Assembly: GCA_964020975.1 (NCBI GenBank)
Contig: OZ026629.1
Coordinates: 50,212,634-50,276,633, forward strand
Direction: 5' to 3'
Length of the DNA: 64,000 bases
DNA from: Hermodice carunculata
Taxonomy: Eukaryota > Annelida > Polychaeta > Eunicida > Amphinomidae
The notes under the pieces were generated by a model. It was not told the origin of the DNA. It worked only from the letters and a program-made list of their open reading frames with translations, and did no database searches. Made by a program: the position numbers and the translations under genes. Below are positions 50,250 through 61,829 of the stretch, piece after piece. Each line of letters starts with the position of its first letter. The first letter of the stretch is position 1.

Positions 50250-50349
50250 TTTCCCTTCTATATTTCATATTAATTTATCAATGTCCCTTAATTTTACTTT
50301 TTATCTCCCGGAATTTAAGTTTGGCAGGTTGGCAACACTGAGGTGAGCA

Positions 50350-51530
50350 AAGTGCCGCAGACTCACTCACTCAGGGCATGGTGAGGCAAACAGACAGTGA
50401 TAAACACAATTATTCCAGGCTATTTCAGTAACTATTTGGTACCAGGTTGTAGTTTATTTTTTAGCACACCCTATGGTTATTGTTGTATTTTTGTTTCAAC
50501 AATGTCAGACTTAGAACTTCACATCTTAGTGCCAGAAGGCGGAACCTGTGATTATAATAAAACTTACGCCTACACTCAGTCAGCATGCGTGCACAACCCT
50601 CAATATTTTTTACATATAAGCATTCTGGCAAATAGATTGCTGTTTTGGTCCATAGCTAGAGGGCATAGGGCCATCAGATCAGTTCATTGTTAAAAGGAAT
50701 GTTTCTCAGTTTTAAGGGAGTGACCACTGGTCACGGTCATACCCATCCCAAGTGAGAAAACGTGCAAATGATAATTTTATGTTATCGATCACGTGCATCA
50801 CCAATCCTTGATAAAGCGTGGTAGAAAAAAGTGTTTCATGATGTTGTACAATTAAAATAATCAAGTTATACACCTAAACATGACTGCTGGAGTGATAATT
50901 AAGCATGACGTGCACTTCTACAGGAACGTTACAGCCTGGTGAGAAAAGTTTCTTCCAAATCGATGTAAACAAGGTAAATGAATACTTGCTTTGGGTTTGC
51001 CATCCATTGTATCGTCTATTTAAAGTTTGTCGAATAAAATGTGTTTAAACCAACATGTGCAGTTATTGCTCCAATTTGAATGAAATGCACTACATGCAAA
51101 AGTATAGGGGGAGTTGCACACACAAGATTGTCTCTACAGACAGGCCATAGAACTAACAAAGACTGTCTTGTAATTGGAGATCTCCAGTCACATCTGAAAT
51201 TCCTGCCTTCACTCACATCTATATATAATACATGTTATGTGTAGTTACTTTGCATAATTTCAAATAAATCAATGCAGAAGTGTAGGAGTTGCAGATGCAA
51301 AGTTGTGTCCACAGATGGATGGACAGACAAGCTCATTCCAGTATACCTCCAAACTTTGCAAGGTATAAATGTTAATGAATGACTAAGAAAAGAGGGCTAT
51401 TAACGCCACGCTACCTTGCATTTGACATCCACTGTACAGAAGTTTCTGTGACTCAAATTGTGGTAAATTGGGCCTAGAAGTGAAACTGAGAATATTTCTC
51501 CCTTGTCAAAATTTAGGGATTCATGGCATA
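50350..51530. other. unassigned region
   Basis: A 98-codon frame (50397-50693 +) has no recognisable motif. No repeat boundary was identified. Confidence 0.4.
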
Positions 51531-51533
51531 ATA

Positions 51534-51678
51534 GGGCGGTACCTGTCACCGAAGACCACCCCTAGGGAGGATAAAAATGTCGTCTTAGAGGTGGTCTGAC
51601 ATGAGAGGTAGTACTTATTAAAGTAGGTTACAAAGGTGGTCTCTCATCAGGGTGTTTTTTTTATGACAGATACCACTG
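51534..51678. repeat. mariner-type MITE 1
   Basis: Left end GGGCGGTACCTGTCA and right end, on the minus strand, CAGTGGTATCTGTCA form imperfect inverted repeats. The interior has GACCACCCC and GGTGGTCT words. It is about 145 bp and non-coding. Confidence 0.6.
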
Positions 51679-52100
51679 AACATTGAATGGGGTTTCTGTC
51701 ATAATTATAAGTATCCTTCTTACTACATTATTACGAAGTGCTCATTTGGAAAATGTTAGAGCCACTGCAGTGAAGCATCTCAAGTTGCAATCCCCATTGC
51801 TCAAATTTAATTCATTTCCACAAATATGACCATAAGTACTCCTAAGTTAGTACAATCATTCAAATAAGATTTGTTCATATTAAGCAATATTTATTGCCGC
51901 CCTGCTCTGTAAGCCCAGGCAGGTGGGGATCACAACTATGCCGCGATCATGATAAGGGCACATTAGCAGGTAATGCCAAATAACTCGAAACACATTGTAA
52001 TACTTTCTGCACCAAACATGTGACATGTATGTGCCCTCCTATCTGTCAAGTTCCGTGTTGTGGAATTGGGACCACCCCTGGGCTGTAGTGAATATGAATA

Positions 52101-52270
52101 CAGCGGAACCTGTCAGCAGAGACACCTCAATACAAGGGGCACCCACATTTGGAGGGCAGTTTGGCCCTAAATCGAATGACTGGCTCAAAAGTACCATATC
52201 TTGAAAAAGGTGAACATCTTTTGTCAGAACCTACTGATTGTGTCCCTTTTACATAGGTTTCACTATGTTG
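52101..52270. repeat. mariner-type MITE 2
   Basis: Left end CAGCGGAACCTGTCAGCAGA followed by GACACC. Right end, on the minus strand, is CAACATAGTGAAACCTATGT followed by AAAAGGGACAC. TA dinucleotides flank both ends, as expected for Tc1/mariner insertion. Confidence 0.55.
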
Positions 52271-52284
52271 TAGTTGGTACACGT

Positions 52285-53395
52285 GTATAAAGAACTCCTT
52301 GCTATAGAATTTTTTCAATTTTGGCTCAGGGTGAAATCACCCTGGACAATTATCTTTCAGTTTCATTTCCCTTTACTTCTTCAGGCGCCAGTGTGGCAAA
52401 ATCACCAAGGATTTTTTATTTGATGTGTGTTGCACGTGTGTCTTGCAGCCCTCTCAACAGGCACACCTGCATGTGCATACAACCTGCAATAGTGCAGAAC
52501 TGACAGGAACAACAGAAAATGCTGTTGGACTGCCTATCTCAAATGGAAGGAAAGCTCATTCTTGCATAGGATGGGAAATACAATCGTCCAGGGCATTGCA
52601 CAAAATTTGGTTCGTTCTCCGTTATTGAGTGCATCCATAAACTACTGGATGTTCAGCTTGTCCAGGTCTGTGTTGTTGCAAAAATGGAAAGTTGTGGAAC
52701 TTCAATAAAAAATATTCTTGGCCATAAGATTGGATGTTATTTTAATATTTTCTGTATACAAATACAACACAACAGGATGTAATATAATGCAGAAAGTTTT
52801 ATTTCACATTACTTTCAAAATTATTAATATTAACCAATGTCTAGTATCAATGATATTGATTTTACGGAGAAATGGATTATAAATTTACACTCCTATTTGC
52901 AAAATTGTACAGGTTTGCTGGCACTGTACTTAAAGATCAAATCATGTAAACACCGTGTACCGTGCCATGCATCAGACAGATTGTTGACCTGGAAAATGTC
53001 TGCCAATTTAACCCCCCCCCCCCGAAAAACAGGTCCTCCCGCCATGCTCAAAGTCCCTGCCACTCAACAAAGTAACCCATACTGTCCACGTGTGTACCTA
53101 ATAGGGCAAATGTACCCATTGCCCCTGTAAATACAGTGATCTGGACACTTTCATGTCTCTTTTAAACATACACTGAGACTAATGTAAGGTTTTTCTTCTG
53201 TTTATATGTACATCATTGATCCCTGTAACCAGAGACCACCCCTACAGCAACAAAAAGTGGTCTTATGAGGTATGGGTAAATTAAAACGGGAAGTACATGA
53301 CTTGGGAATCTGGAAAGCGGTATCTTCTGGGAGGGACTTTCGTATTCTCTACTCCCAGAAATGCAATCATAGCGTATCACTCATAAGCCAGCATT
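52285..53395. other. mostly unassigned
   Basis: A fragment at 53219-53270 (CTGTAACCAGAGACCACCCC, then AGTGGTCTTATGAGG) resembles the mariner-type MITEs. A poly(C) run sits at 53012-53023. No exon recognised. Confidence 0.45.
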
Positions 53396-53401
53396 TTGGT
53401 G

Positions 53402-53764
53402 GATGCTAATAATAATAATAATAATTGAACATCTTTTATACTGGATAACCTGTTCAGCCAATGGCTGTTCTTCCACAGGGTCCAGTAGGCAAGATCTTAG
53501 CCCAATTATCCCAAACTTAATGTAGGAGGAAACCGGAGATCCCGGAGAAAACCTACGGTGCTCAGCAGGTGTTTGGGAAACCTTGCCACATGCGACCACT
53601 AACCCCAGTCAAAAAACGCCGCGAAATTCGAACCCTCGGAGGAATCGGACTCACCCGTCGGAAGAGGTTCCCGGGACGAATAACTTGTGTCATCGCTGGG
53701 GATCGAACCCCGGCCGCAGCGGTGACAGGCCAACGCGCAACTCGCTGGTCCACTGAGCATCCCG
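53402..53764 (-). repeat. complete tRNA-derived SINE with (ATT)n tail
   Basis: Read on the minus strand from 53764: box A within TGCTCAGTGGACCAG (53759-53745), box B GGTTCGATCC (53709-53700) inside a pairing GGGG/CCCC T-arm, then a body. The body contains a second TCGAA-bearing segment (about 53639-53626) and a TTTTCTCCGGGATCTCCGGT, TTCCTCC motif (about 53525-53555). Similar CTCCGG-doublet motifs recur in SINE bodies of many invertebrates, as I recall. It ends with TATAAAAGATGTTCAATT and (ATT)n at 53426-53406. This is a full SINE architecture of about 360 bp. Confidence 0.85.
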
Positions 53765-53769
53765 ATGAT

Positions 53770-54165
53770 GATTTCCAATGTCCTGCAACAGGTTGTGTGG
53801 TTCAGGTGGGGAATTATATGCATCTCCCGTATATATTGATCACTGTGCATTTTGCCTTTCAGTAAATGTGGACACACTGTGCCCATATGTCTAGTAAATG
53901 TAATCCTTGTGCATGTTGAAAATTTGCACATGGGCTCTTGTGTATTCAAAATGTTAAAATAAATCACTCAGGTCTGCCTCCTGATATCCCTCATTATACT
54001 GCAGTGAAGGGAATTGCTGGCGTATGACGTTGACGACACAGGTATACAGATGCGCCTCCCAAGATATCCCCAGCACCATAGTACCAAGTGTCTACATGCA
54101 ATATATCTGTAACATCTGCAACAGGAAGGAAAAACTAGTGATATTTAGTATGTCATATTGTATAA
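53770..54165. other. unassigned region
   Basis: No coding frame or repeat recognised. Confidence 0.4.
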
Positions 54166-54170
54166 TTTAG

Positions 54171-55282
54171 GGATGGTTCAACGTTATCATCATTTTTAAT
54201 TAGTTGGCCTACTTAAGTGACCGCCCTCCCTCTCCAAATTAGAACATTAAAAATGATGACCCCCCCAAAAATTAAACAAAAATTGCAAAAAATAGGCTAA
54301 AAATGGACCACCATTTTCCATATTCTGTGAAACTGAAACAGACCTATTTAACCCCCTCCCGCCCTTGCGTATTGTCAGTACTAATTAAATACGATGCCCA
54401 TCGGCCTAATGCTCTGCTGGTACCGTTGTTATATTGCACCTGTTCATTTCAAAGTTGCAAGTCCTCAAGTGGCTTCTAAACATATAAAGCTTATATAAAT
54501 TTAGTGTATAAAACCTCCACCAGATGGCACTGCGCCCCACATGTAATCATAGTTTATATGTGTAATTCCTGTGATGGATATTGTTGCATGTGCCAAGACA
54601 ATAATGAGAGAGTCCTTAACTTTATGTTCTCAGTGACCTTGGGACAGAAGATTTAGGTCACCCAGATAATATAATACAAGAGGCCCACAGGCCTAGTGCT
54701 GTGCTGACATTACCATTGATGTCCAAGCTACACCCTGCCAAACGAATTACCCATTTCAACTTTATAGGCATGGTGACCTCACAAAAATAAGTCAATGTCA
54801 CTGATAATACTCAAAATTCTAGCTTTTGACATTGTTTATACATCCTATAAATTTGGCAAGTCTAACCCAATTACTGTTCAAGATATGGAAATTCTATCTT
54901 AAAACATATTTTGGCTCATAATTTCCGTCAGATCATAGGTGCTGCAACTAATATCATTAGAAACTTGTATTTTGACCTCTCCCACACTGCCACCAGATTT
55001 GGTGAAGATCCGCCAAAAATTAAAGATGCTAGAGCGTTCACAAGATTTTCACGTTTTGACCCCTATTTTACAAAATAATGTAGGTGGCGCCACCAATATC
55101 AAAAGGGGCCTAGATTTTCATACACCTTATATGCCCTGAAAGTCATATTTGTATAACTTGACAACTGTGGATGTAATCATGCTAACGAGCAAAAGTTTTC
55201 GGACGGACAGATATGAGCGGTCACATAAGCTATGCTACCTTTGGTCAGCAGAGCTAAAAATGATGAAAATGTCGAACCATCC
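54171..55282. mobile_element. 1.1-kb non-autonomous element with about 28-bp TIRs
   Basis: The left end GGATGGTTCAACGTTATCAT (then CATTTTTA) at 54171-54198 and the right end at 55255-55282 are inverted copies differing at about three positions. The interior is non-coding. It includes a repeat-like segment from about 54690 (AAGAGGCCCACAGGCCTAGT) to about 55257 with AGTGGCGC-like text and a GGACGGACAG word, so a second repeat may be nested. TTA on each flank (one base off on the left) would suit a Harbinger-type target site; this is tentative. Confidence 0.65.
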
Positions 55283-55289
55283 TTAACAC

Positions 55290-57100
55290 TAAACCCCATA
55301 TAAATGAGGAAATATAATAGCGCAGAGATATACATGTGATACAGTCATGTGGCCGAAACTTGGATAATTATCTCACTACATGTATGTATTTACATGTATT
55401 ATAAAATCCAAGTAATTAATTGTCCTTTACAACAATTCATGATGTTGTTTCGTGTCAGGTTTTAATTTGCACCAGTTTTGGTAATAACAATTAACAGTAT
55501 ATAATCCTGATAAATTCTAGAGATGTTTTATAATTGACAAGGATCACTGATTAAATAGCTCATGATATTCAAAATTTGTAGTAAAGCTTGTACATCACAA
55601 AGAGTGTAAAAACGGAAACCAGGATGTTGTGTGTAATACACTTTACATCTGTGTCATCATCCTCATATGGGTACATTGGTTCTTCAATAGTACAAAAAAG
55701 AAAAACATGACCCATATTCATAAATTCAAACCCAACAATGCCAGCAAAGAGATTTCTTAAAAACGCTTAATATCTCTTCTGCCTCCAGGCAGCAGGTGCT
55801 GCCAACAACTTGGTCCATTAGAACACGATGTTTACACTAGCACCTATATTTCACAAAAAAATGTAAAGACAATAGTTTAAACAAAATATCACTTAACCCT
55901 TTCCGTCTGGAAGTAAAATGTTGTCTGCTCTCATAGCTTTTGGTTTATCTTCCTTGTAAAAAAAAAAATGTAACAGCATGGAAAATGTAGATGAGACCTG
56001 TCAAGATACATTGTCATTGTAATGTGCCCGGGTCAATGGCTTCCCTTGGCCCAGGTTGGACACTTTGTGCATAATCTGCACCAAGGAAAACTGTTGATTC
56101 AGTCTTAATCCAAACGGAATAGGGTTAAAGGGCTACAGGGACATGTATTGCCATTATTTAATGTGTTGCAACGCTGATCTAGTAAGTGCAACAGGAAATA
56201 CATTTATAATTTTTACTTTCAGACAACTTATAAGTGTATGTACAGTCAATGTATGTGCGTATGCATGCAATGATTGTGACAAATAATAGCATTTCCTTGC
56301 CACCTGATTTTTTTCTCAAAACGACATAGGCTTACAAGTAAAAGTGGGCAGACATATTTATAATATATCAGTTAATTAGTAAGGTGACACACTCAGACAC
56401 AGTTTAAAATAATGATTTTACATGATGCAGTTATATGTTTTAACAATACTGGTGCCTGCTTGCATGCATAAATATTCACACAGCCCTTGCCATTGGCATT
56501 GTCTTTGGGTATCCATTAAAAATATAAGTGGTTTGCTTTAAGGACAAAACATTCATCTATTGACATGCAGCCAATTTGGAAAAAAAAATTCTTACCTGTG
56601 AAATTATACTTCATACTTCTAGCACTATATAGCTGTCATTTCAAGATTCAGTTTGTCAGGTGTACAATTTGCTTTTTAATTATATCTTTCCAGTACTTAA
56701 ACTTATAATGAAATAATATACCATGGAGGAAGGTTACACTGGCACGTTACATGCAATACGGTGATCGTATTAGCGTGACTGCTAACGAGTGATGATGCAA
56801 GTTTTTAGCGCTATTAAACGGTCTCTAAATTGTTAATCTATGATGACAACTAATCGCCGGTGCTCAGGCTGACTGAACAGAACGTAGACGTCCTTGATTA
56901 AAGATAGCCTTGACACTTCTACGAACAAAAAAATGTTAATTGTTATGATAATCCCAGGATGAAAATACATCGCAAATTTTGTTGCAAATGGAGGCCTAGT
57001 TAGAAATATTATTGACGGCTGGTCTATAGGCCGCACTTTGTGTTCAATTTCCCTAGTCTAGAATCGACGCCGGCGAAATCGTATACAGGCCAATCTGCGT
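55290..57100. other. unassigned region
   Basis: No frame above 67 codons and no repeat recognised. If the exon at 57236-57425 is real, this is its downstream intron side on the minus strand. Confidence 0.4.
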
Positions 57101-57108
57101 GGCCTGCT

Positions 57109-57194
<86 letters not shown>
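57109..57194. repeat. (ATAG)n microsatellite
   Basis: Uninterrupted GATA units. Confidence 0.98.
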
Positions 57195-57236
57195 GACTTC
57201 GAAGGCAGCTCCCTGATTGGACTGAATTGAAAGTGA

Positions 57237-57428
57237 CCTACCAATCCCGATTGCAAACAAGAGGCACAGCATCAACGCCAACGGCTCGAAGGTCGTCAGG
57301 CCTGACGTCTCCTCGTCCTGCCGGCTCAAGCTGCCATTCCACAAGGCCCCCTTGGTTAAATGGTTCTTCTGAATTTCTTGCATCGTTCTGATCCCCATAC
57401 AAGTCATTGTAGCTGTGAAAATTCGAGC
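57237..57428 (-). CDS. candidate internal exon, possibly chitin synthase-like
   Basis: The minus-strand frame reads TARIFTATMTCMGIRTMQEI and, after QKNHLTKGALWNGSLSRQDE, ends SGLTTFEPLALMLCLLFAIG followed by I and a splice donor, GATTG|GTAGGT (57237/57236). Third codon positions are G/C-rich in the second half of this frame. The other open frame through the exon is hydrophilic and less biased. EPLALMLCLLFAI resembles the last membrane segments of animal chitin synthases (EPIGLVFVxFFAIxL, from memory), which continue in QFxxMLFHR after this point. The acceptor side is poorly defined, because a long (ATT)n array abuts the exon. Neighbouring exons were not found, so the family call is tentative. 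Confidence 0.35.
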
Positions 57429-57439
57429 TGTTTTCTGTG

Positions 57440-57440
57440 C

Positions 57441-57526
<86 letters not shown>
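57440..57526. repeat. (AAT)n microsatellite
   Basis: Uninterrupted AAT units. Confidence 0.98.
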
Positions 57527-57529
57527 TCA

Positions 57530-57880
57530 CTGTGGCCCTCCACTTATCTGCCGTGGTTCTGTAAAAAACAGATGGCTTTAAAAAAACAAAAACAAAGCAT
57601 GATTCCCGGGAACAGAGCCAAGGCGTAAGGGCCCCAAATACTCTCTCACAGCAGTGGAAGCTCCCCTGTTGCCGGTAATTTCCCCACGATGGCCCGCCCC
57701 GTTACAGTAGGCCCTGCCCTTTGTCCCTATCACCGCCTCTAAGGTTCAGGCTTTCCATGGCCTGCACCTGCAGCTAGCCGCAGCTACAGTCCTGAAAAGG
57801 GCTACCACCCTTCCCTTCCATACCCCCTTCTCACCCTCTTTTCTTCCCATTCTAACATTTCCCTCCTTTTATCCCAGCGC
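57530..57880. other. unassigned, C/T-rich
   Basis: C-rich non-coding sequence, perhaps the 3' UTR of the LINE that follows on the minus strand. Confidence 0.4.
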
Positions 57881-57881
57881 C

Positions 57882-60745
57882 CTATACCAAGTAGTCTTGC
57901 ATAGTTTTAATACCCCCCTTACACCTGGAAAATCTCCTTTTAAGCCCAGAAACCAAGCAACACGGTCCACATCTTCTAGTCCCGTTTATTTCCTCTAAGC
58001 CCTTACAGTTGTAGTCCTTATCCTGCCAACTTCTAAATTCCTTTTCCCTCATTTCCCTGTATGCATCACACCACAGTAGCCAGTGATCTACTGTCTCATC
58101 TGCCTCCGGTGCATGTACAAACCCTACATTTCCCATCACTACCCTGTGTCCATTTCTGACGTCTCTTCTCCAAGTTGATAACCTCCGCCCCACTTTGGAA
58201 CAAAAGTTTAGATCCCTTCCCTCCATCCCAACATGCGCTCCTTTTTGGTTTATCTAACACTTTTTAAGCTTTTAGTGTATTTTTATCGTTCATCCCCTCT
58301 TTCCATTTTACTCGCCATCCCTCTGCTACTGTTTTTTTAATGTATCAGTATGACTTCCATTCATCAACTTCGTCAAACCGTTTCAAGTCATATTTTTCTG
58401 CTAATTTGTCTATATTTTGGACCCACTTTGTTTGTGCCTTTACTGCCTCCATGTATATTTTCCTGCACCATCTGTCTTCACTAATTGTTTGTAGGTATCC
58501 CCAGTAATTAAACCTGGCCTTGGCAATTCTATCTGTAACAGTACTCCACCCCAATTCCCTCAAGACCGCTTCAGTTGCTGTACCTGGTGGCGGAACAAAA
58601 CTTAAGATCCCTTCCCTCCATCCCAACATGCGCCCCTTTTTGGTTTATCTAACACTTTTTAAGCGTTTAGTGTATTTTTATCGTTCATCCCCTCTTTCCA
58701 TTTTACTCGCCATCCATCTGCTACTGTTTTCTTAATGTATGACTTCCATTCATCAACTTCGTCAAACCGTTTCAAGTCATATTTTTCTGCTAATTTGTCT
58801 ATATTTTGGACCCACTTTGTGCCTTTACTGCCTCCATGTATATTTTCCTGCACTATCTGTCTTCACGAATTGTTTGTAGGTATCCCCAGTAATTTAACCT
58901 GGCTTTGGCAATTCTATCTGTAACAGTACTCCACCCCAATTCCCTCAAGACCACTTCAGTTGCTGTACCTGGTGGCGCCCCAAGAATCCACCTACCCATC
59001 TCATTCTGTGTTTTCTCAATATTTTGAATGTCCTCCTCATTTACCGAAATTACATCCAAACCATACATCATCCCAGGTATTGCAACTCTATTCCATAAAA
59101 CTCTGGCTGTAATGCTCTATTGAAGCTGTTTAGTGACGTAGCTTTGATAATTCCCTTTGTTCGGTTCACCTTTTGCTTTAATCTTCTCCATGTGATATCT
59201 GAACATGCCTTTACCAGTTGCTTTTGTTCTAATCCGTAAATACTCATATTCATCAACCTCGCCTATTTCAATCAACTGTTCCTGTCCTTCTGGAATTTGG
59301 AATGTTTCTACTTTCCAGCTTTTATTTATGTCAGGTTTCTTTCCAAGCGTCATGACTTTACTCTTTTCCCTACTGAATTCCAGTCTCCATTTGTTGCTGT
59401 ATTCTCCGGTATGTCCAGTAGATCTTGCATTTCTTTTTGTGATTCTGCCATAAGCACTATATCATCGGCGAAAAATAGACCAGGAATTTTGTGCTGTCCT
59501 ATTGTCATCCCCTTGTTACATTCTGTTAACTGACCCTTTAATTCCTTAATAAAAAGTGCAAACAAAATCGGAGAGAGCATACAACCCTGTTTTAAGCCAA
59601 TCTCCAGTTGTTTATTTTCCACTTCTATGTTTCCCATTGAATTAGTACAATTTACATCCCTATACATTGCTTTCATGACTTGTAGGAAATTTCCACCAAA
59701 GCCAAGCCGTGAAGTTTCTCCCATAGTACATCCCTTCACACTCTGTCATATGCCTTTCTCACATCTAAAAAGCCCATAAAGATTTTCTTGGGCCTTTGTC
59801 TTGCCAGTTCCAAAGTCTGTGTTAAAGTGAATACATGGTCACCCTAACAATTTTCCCTACGTATGATGGGATTGCGATACCCTTACATTTATCCAATTGG
59901 GAGCTGCTGCCCTTTTTTTTGGGATGTAAGATATTTTAAGTTTGTTCCATTCCCTTGGTACTTGCTTCTCCTCAAGAACTCTGTTAAACAAAACCTGCAA
60001 ACATCCTACCATTTCCGCTGGCCCTTTCTTTATAAATTCAGTCAAAACATTATCAGACCCTGGCCCAGCCGCATCTTCTCTATCGCGATCTGAACTTCAA
60101 TCTCTTAAATTCTACAGCACAGTTCAGAATCCCATTGATCCTGTCTGTTATCCTTCTGACTGTCTGGTACTGCTCCCTGTCCCCATCGTGGATTGTTTAT
60201 TTTCCCCCAATGCTCTTTTAATGCTTCCTGTATGTCGTCCTCCTTCTCTATTTTCTTCCATCTATGCATGATTTCACATGTTTTATTCTTTTTCTTTTGA
60301 CAAACTTCCAAAAAAAAATATTTGACCCTTCCCCTCCACTTTTCATTATTTTCTCTGTCACTTGTTCATTTTTATTAGCACTCCTGTCTGTTTTCATATC
60401 CGCTACTTATTTTCTACATTCCGTATACTGTTGTTTAGCTTCCTCTATATCATTATGCCGTTGTTTTTGTTTCCTGGTTAGTCTCCAGGCCCAATTTTTA
60501 ACCCTTCTCCTCCTTATTGCCCCTTTTAGCTCCGGATCCACCCTATATCCGACCGTTTCAATTGGCACTTTCTTTCTACCAATCTTGCCCTGAGCCACCT
60601 TAAGGATTCTTCTAGTTAGGTCTTCATTCATTTCTTGAACTTCGCCCTCTACTACCCATTTATTTTTCCATTCCTGCAATTTAGTTTTGAGGCTTTCCTT
60701 GTATCCCTCCCAATATGATTCTTTATGTATGTTCCAAACCCATTT
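57882..60745 (-). mobile_element. decayed LINE, minus strand, RT through C-terminus
   Basis: Reading leftward: an N-terminal linker at 60679-60105 (VGYRVDPELKGAIRRRRVKN), then LFNRVLEEKQVPREWNKLKI (about 59985), IGLKQGCMLSPILFALFIKE and GLFFADDIVLMAESQKEMQD (about 59610-59440), the RT active site. VDEYEYLRIRTKATGKG follows at about 59250 and MMYGLDVISVNEEDIQNIEK at about 59070. The C-terminal Cys/His region at 58226-57882 includes DETVDHWLLWCDAYREMREK. A tandem duplication of about 393 bp affects 58199-58984. Several frame changes make it inactive. No endonuclease domain was recognised upstream. Clade not resolved. Confidence 0.87.
58199..58984 (-). repeat. two-copy tandem duplication within the LINE
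   Basis: ATCCCTTCCCTCCATCCCAA at 58211 recurs at 58604, and CAGTACTCCACCCCAATTCC occurs in both copies. The period is about 393 bp with few differences. The minus-strand peptide LRELGWSTVTDRIAKARxNY is therefore encoded twice. Confidence 0.92.
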
Positions 60746-60749
60746 AGAC

Positions 60750-61735
60750 CCCCTATGTCCCTTTTACAAAGCTGATACTATCTGTTGCTGAGTCAGACAT
60801 GTTGAAAGCAGCGCGAACACTCCCAAGTGTTACACCTGTGACGTCATCAAAGTTGTGACCAAAAACGCCTCCAATCAGCCGTTTCCGTCAGAATTTATGC
60901 GCTTTCTGTGTCCATATGGGGTCACATTTGCATGCAAAAAATATTGACTCCTGTTCATTATATGTCATTACCTGCATTTACATGCGAAATGACACGATGC
61001 GACTTGGACTTCAAGTGACTACTCTGTCTGTGAAGTAAGTGACAAACTTTTCTGCATCTAAACCAAATGCAGTTCATCATTTTCATGACTGCCATTCGAT
61101 GTGGAGCACACAAACATGGCAACTCTACAGACATGATGTTTGTAAACTGGGTACATGATTTTATCATCAGCCATGCTAAATGTGTACGTAGAATTGGATA
61201 TCTGCAAACATAGATGAAAAAATATGATCCACTACTTGTGTCACCTATGACTGGCTGGTTTAGATTTGTAACTTTCATAACGCAGTCATCAATTATACGG
61301 ACATTGTGATAAGCAAAAAAATTACTTCCACATAGGATTTAGGACCATGATGTCCTTTCAGGTGCATGTCTGATATTACAAAGGAGATCCGATACAGTCG
61401 GATATCCCAGATGAGTACCGGGCTGTCCATATGAACAGTACAATACATGTATTTACAGTCAGGAAAGTATGACAGCACAATCGGTGGTGAACCGCTGTCA
61501 TTTCCACAGTAAGTTATTACTAGTAGGATAGTTGCCGGTGAAATGCTGCATTTTTTGCTGTAAATTTTGGCAACGCAGTTATCAGTATAAAACAGATGCT
61601 TACACAGGAAGTTTGTTTCAATGTGTTCGTTGGGTTTCACCAATTATTGTTGATGTCGGACAGTGAAGGAATAAAAACAAAAAACAAAGTACAAGGAAAT
61701 GTAAGTTTAATTTCGTGACACATCCAAATATAGCA
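60750..61735. other. unassigned region
   Basis: Two minus-strand frames of 106 and 116 codons (60958-61278, 61293-61643) have no recognisable motif. No splice-bounded exon could be supported. Confidence 0.35.
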
Positions 61736-61737
61736 TA

Positions 61738-61738
61738 T

Positions 61739-61820
<82 letters not shown>

Positions 61821-61821
61821 G
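61738..61821. repeat. (CA)n followed by (TA)n microsatellite
   Basis: CA run 61741-61803 and TA run 61803-61821. Confidence 0.98.
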
Positions 61822-61829
61822 GCCAGTTG

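Larger units (their letters stand above)
45178..50339. mobile_element. older TIR element hosting the LTR retrotransposon
   Basis: AGTGTCGCCAACC at 45178-45190 is mirrored by its near-complement GGTTGGCAACACT at 50327-50339. A CGGAATT word lies inside each end. The 8-bp flanks GAAGTGAC (45170-45177) and GAGGTGAG (50340-50347) agree at six of eight bases, as an old hAT-style target duplication would. Without the inserted LTR element it would be about 230 bp, a MITE size. The inverted ends are visible directly; the class is inferred. Confidence 0.55.

Noticed and set aside
45314-50254. 5-bp target duplication of the LTR element
   Set aside because: The outer flanks AAGCT and TTTCC do not match, so no duplication is claimed.
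53569-53967. Opposed frames of 98 and 122 codons
   Set aside because: Both run through the tRNA-derived SINE.
60958-61643. Two minus-strand frames of 106 and 116 codons as host exons
   Set aside because: No motif, splice sites or composition to support them.
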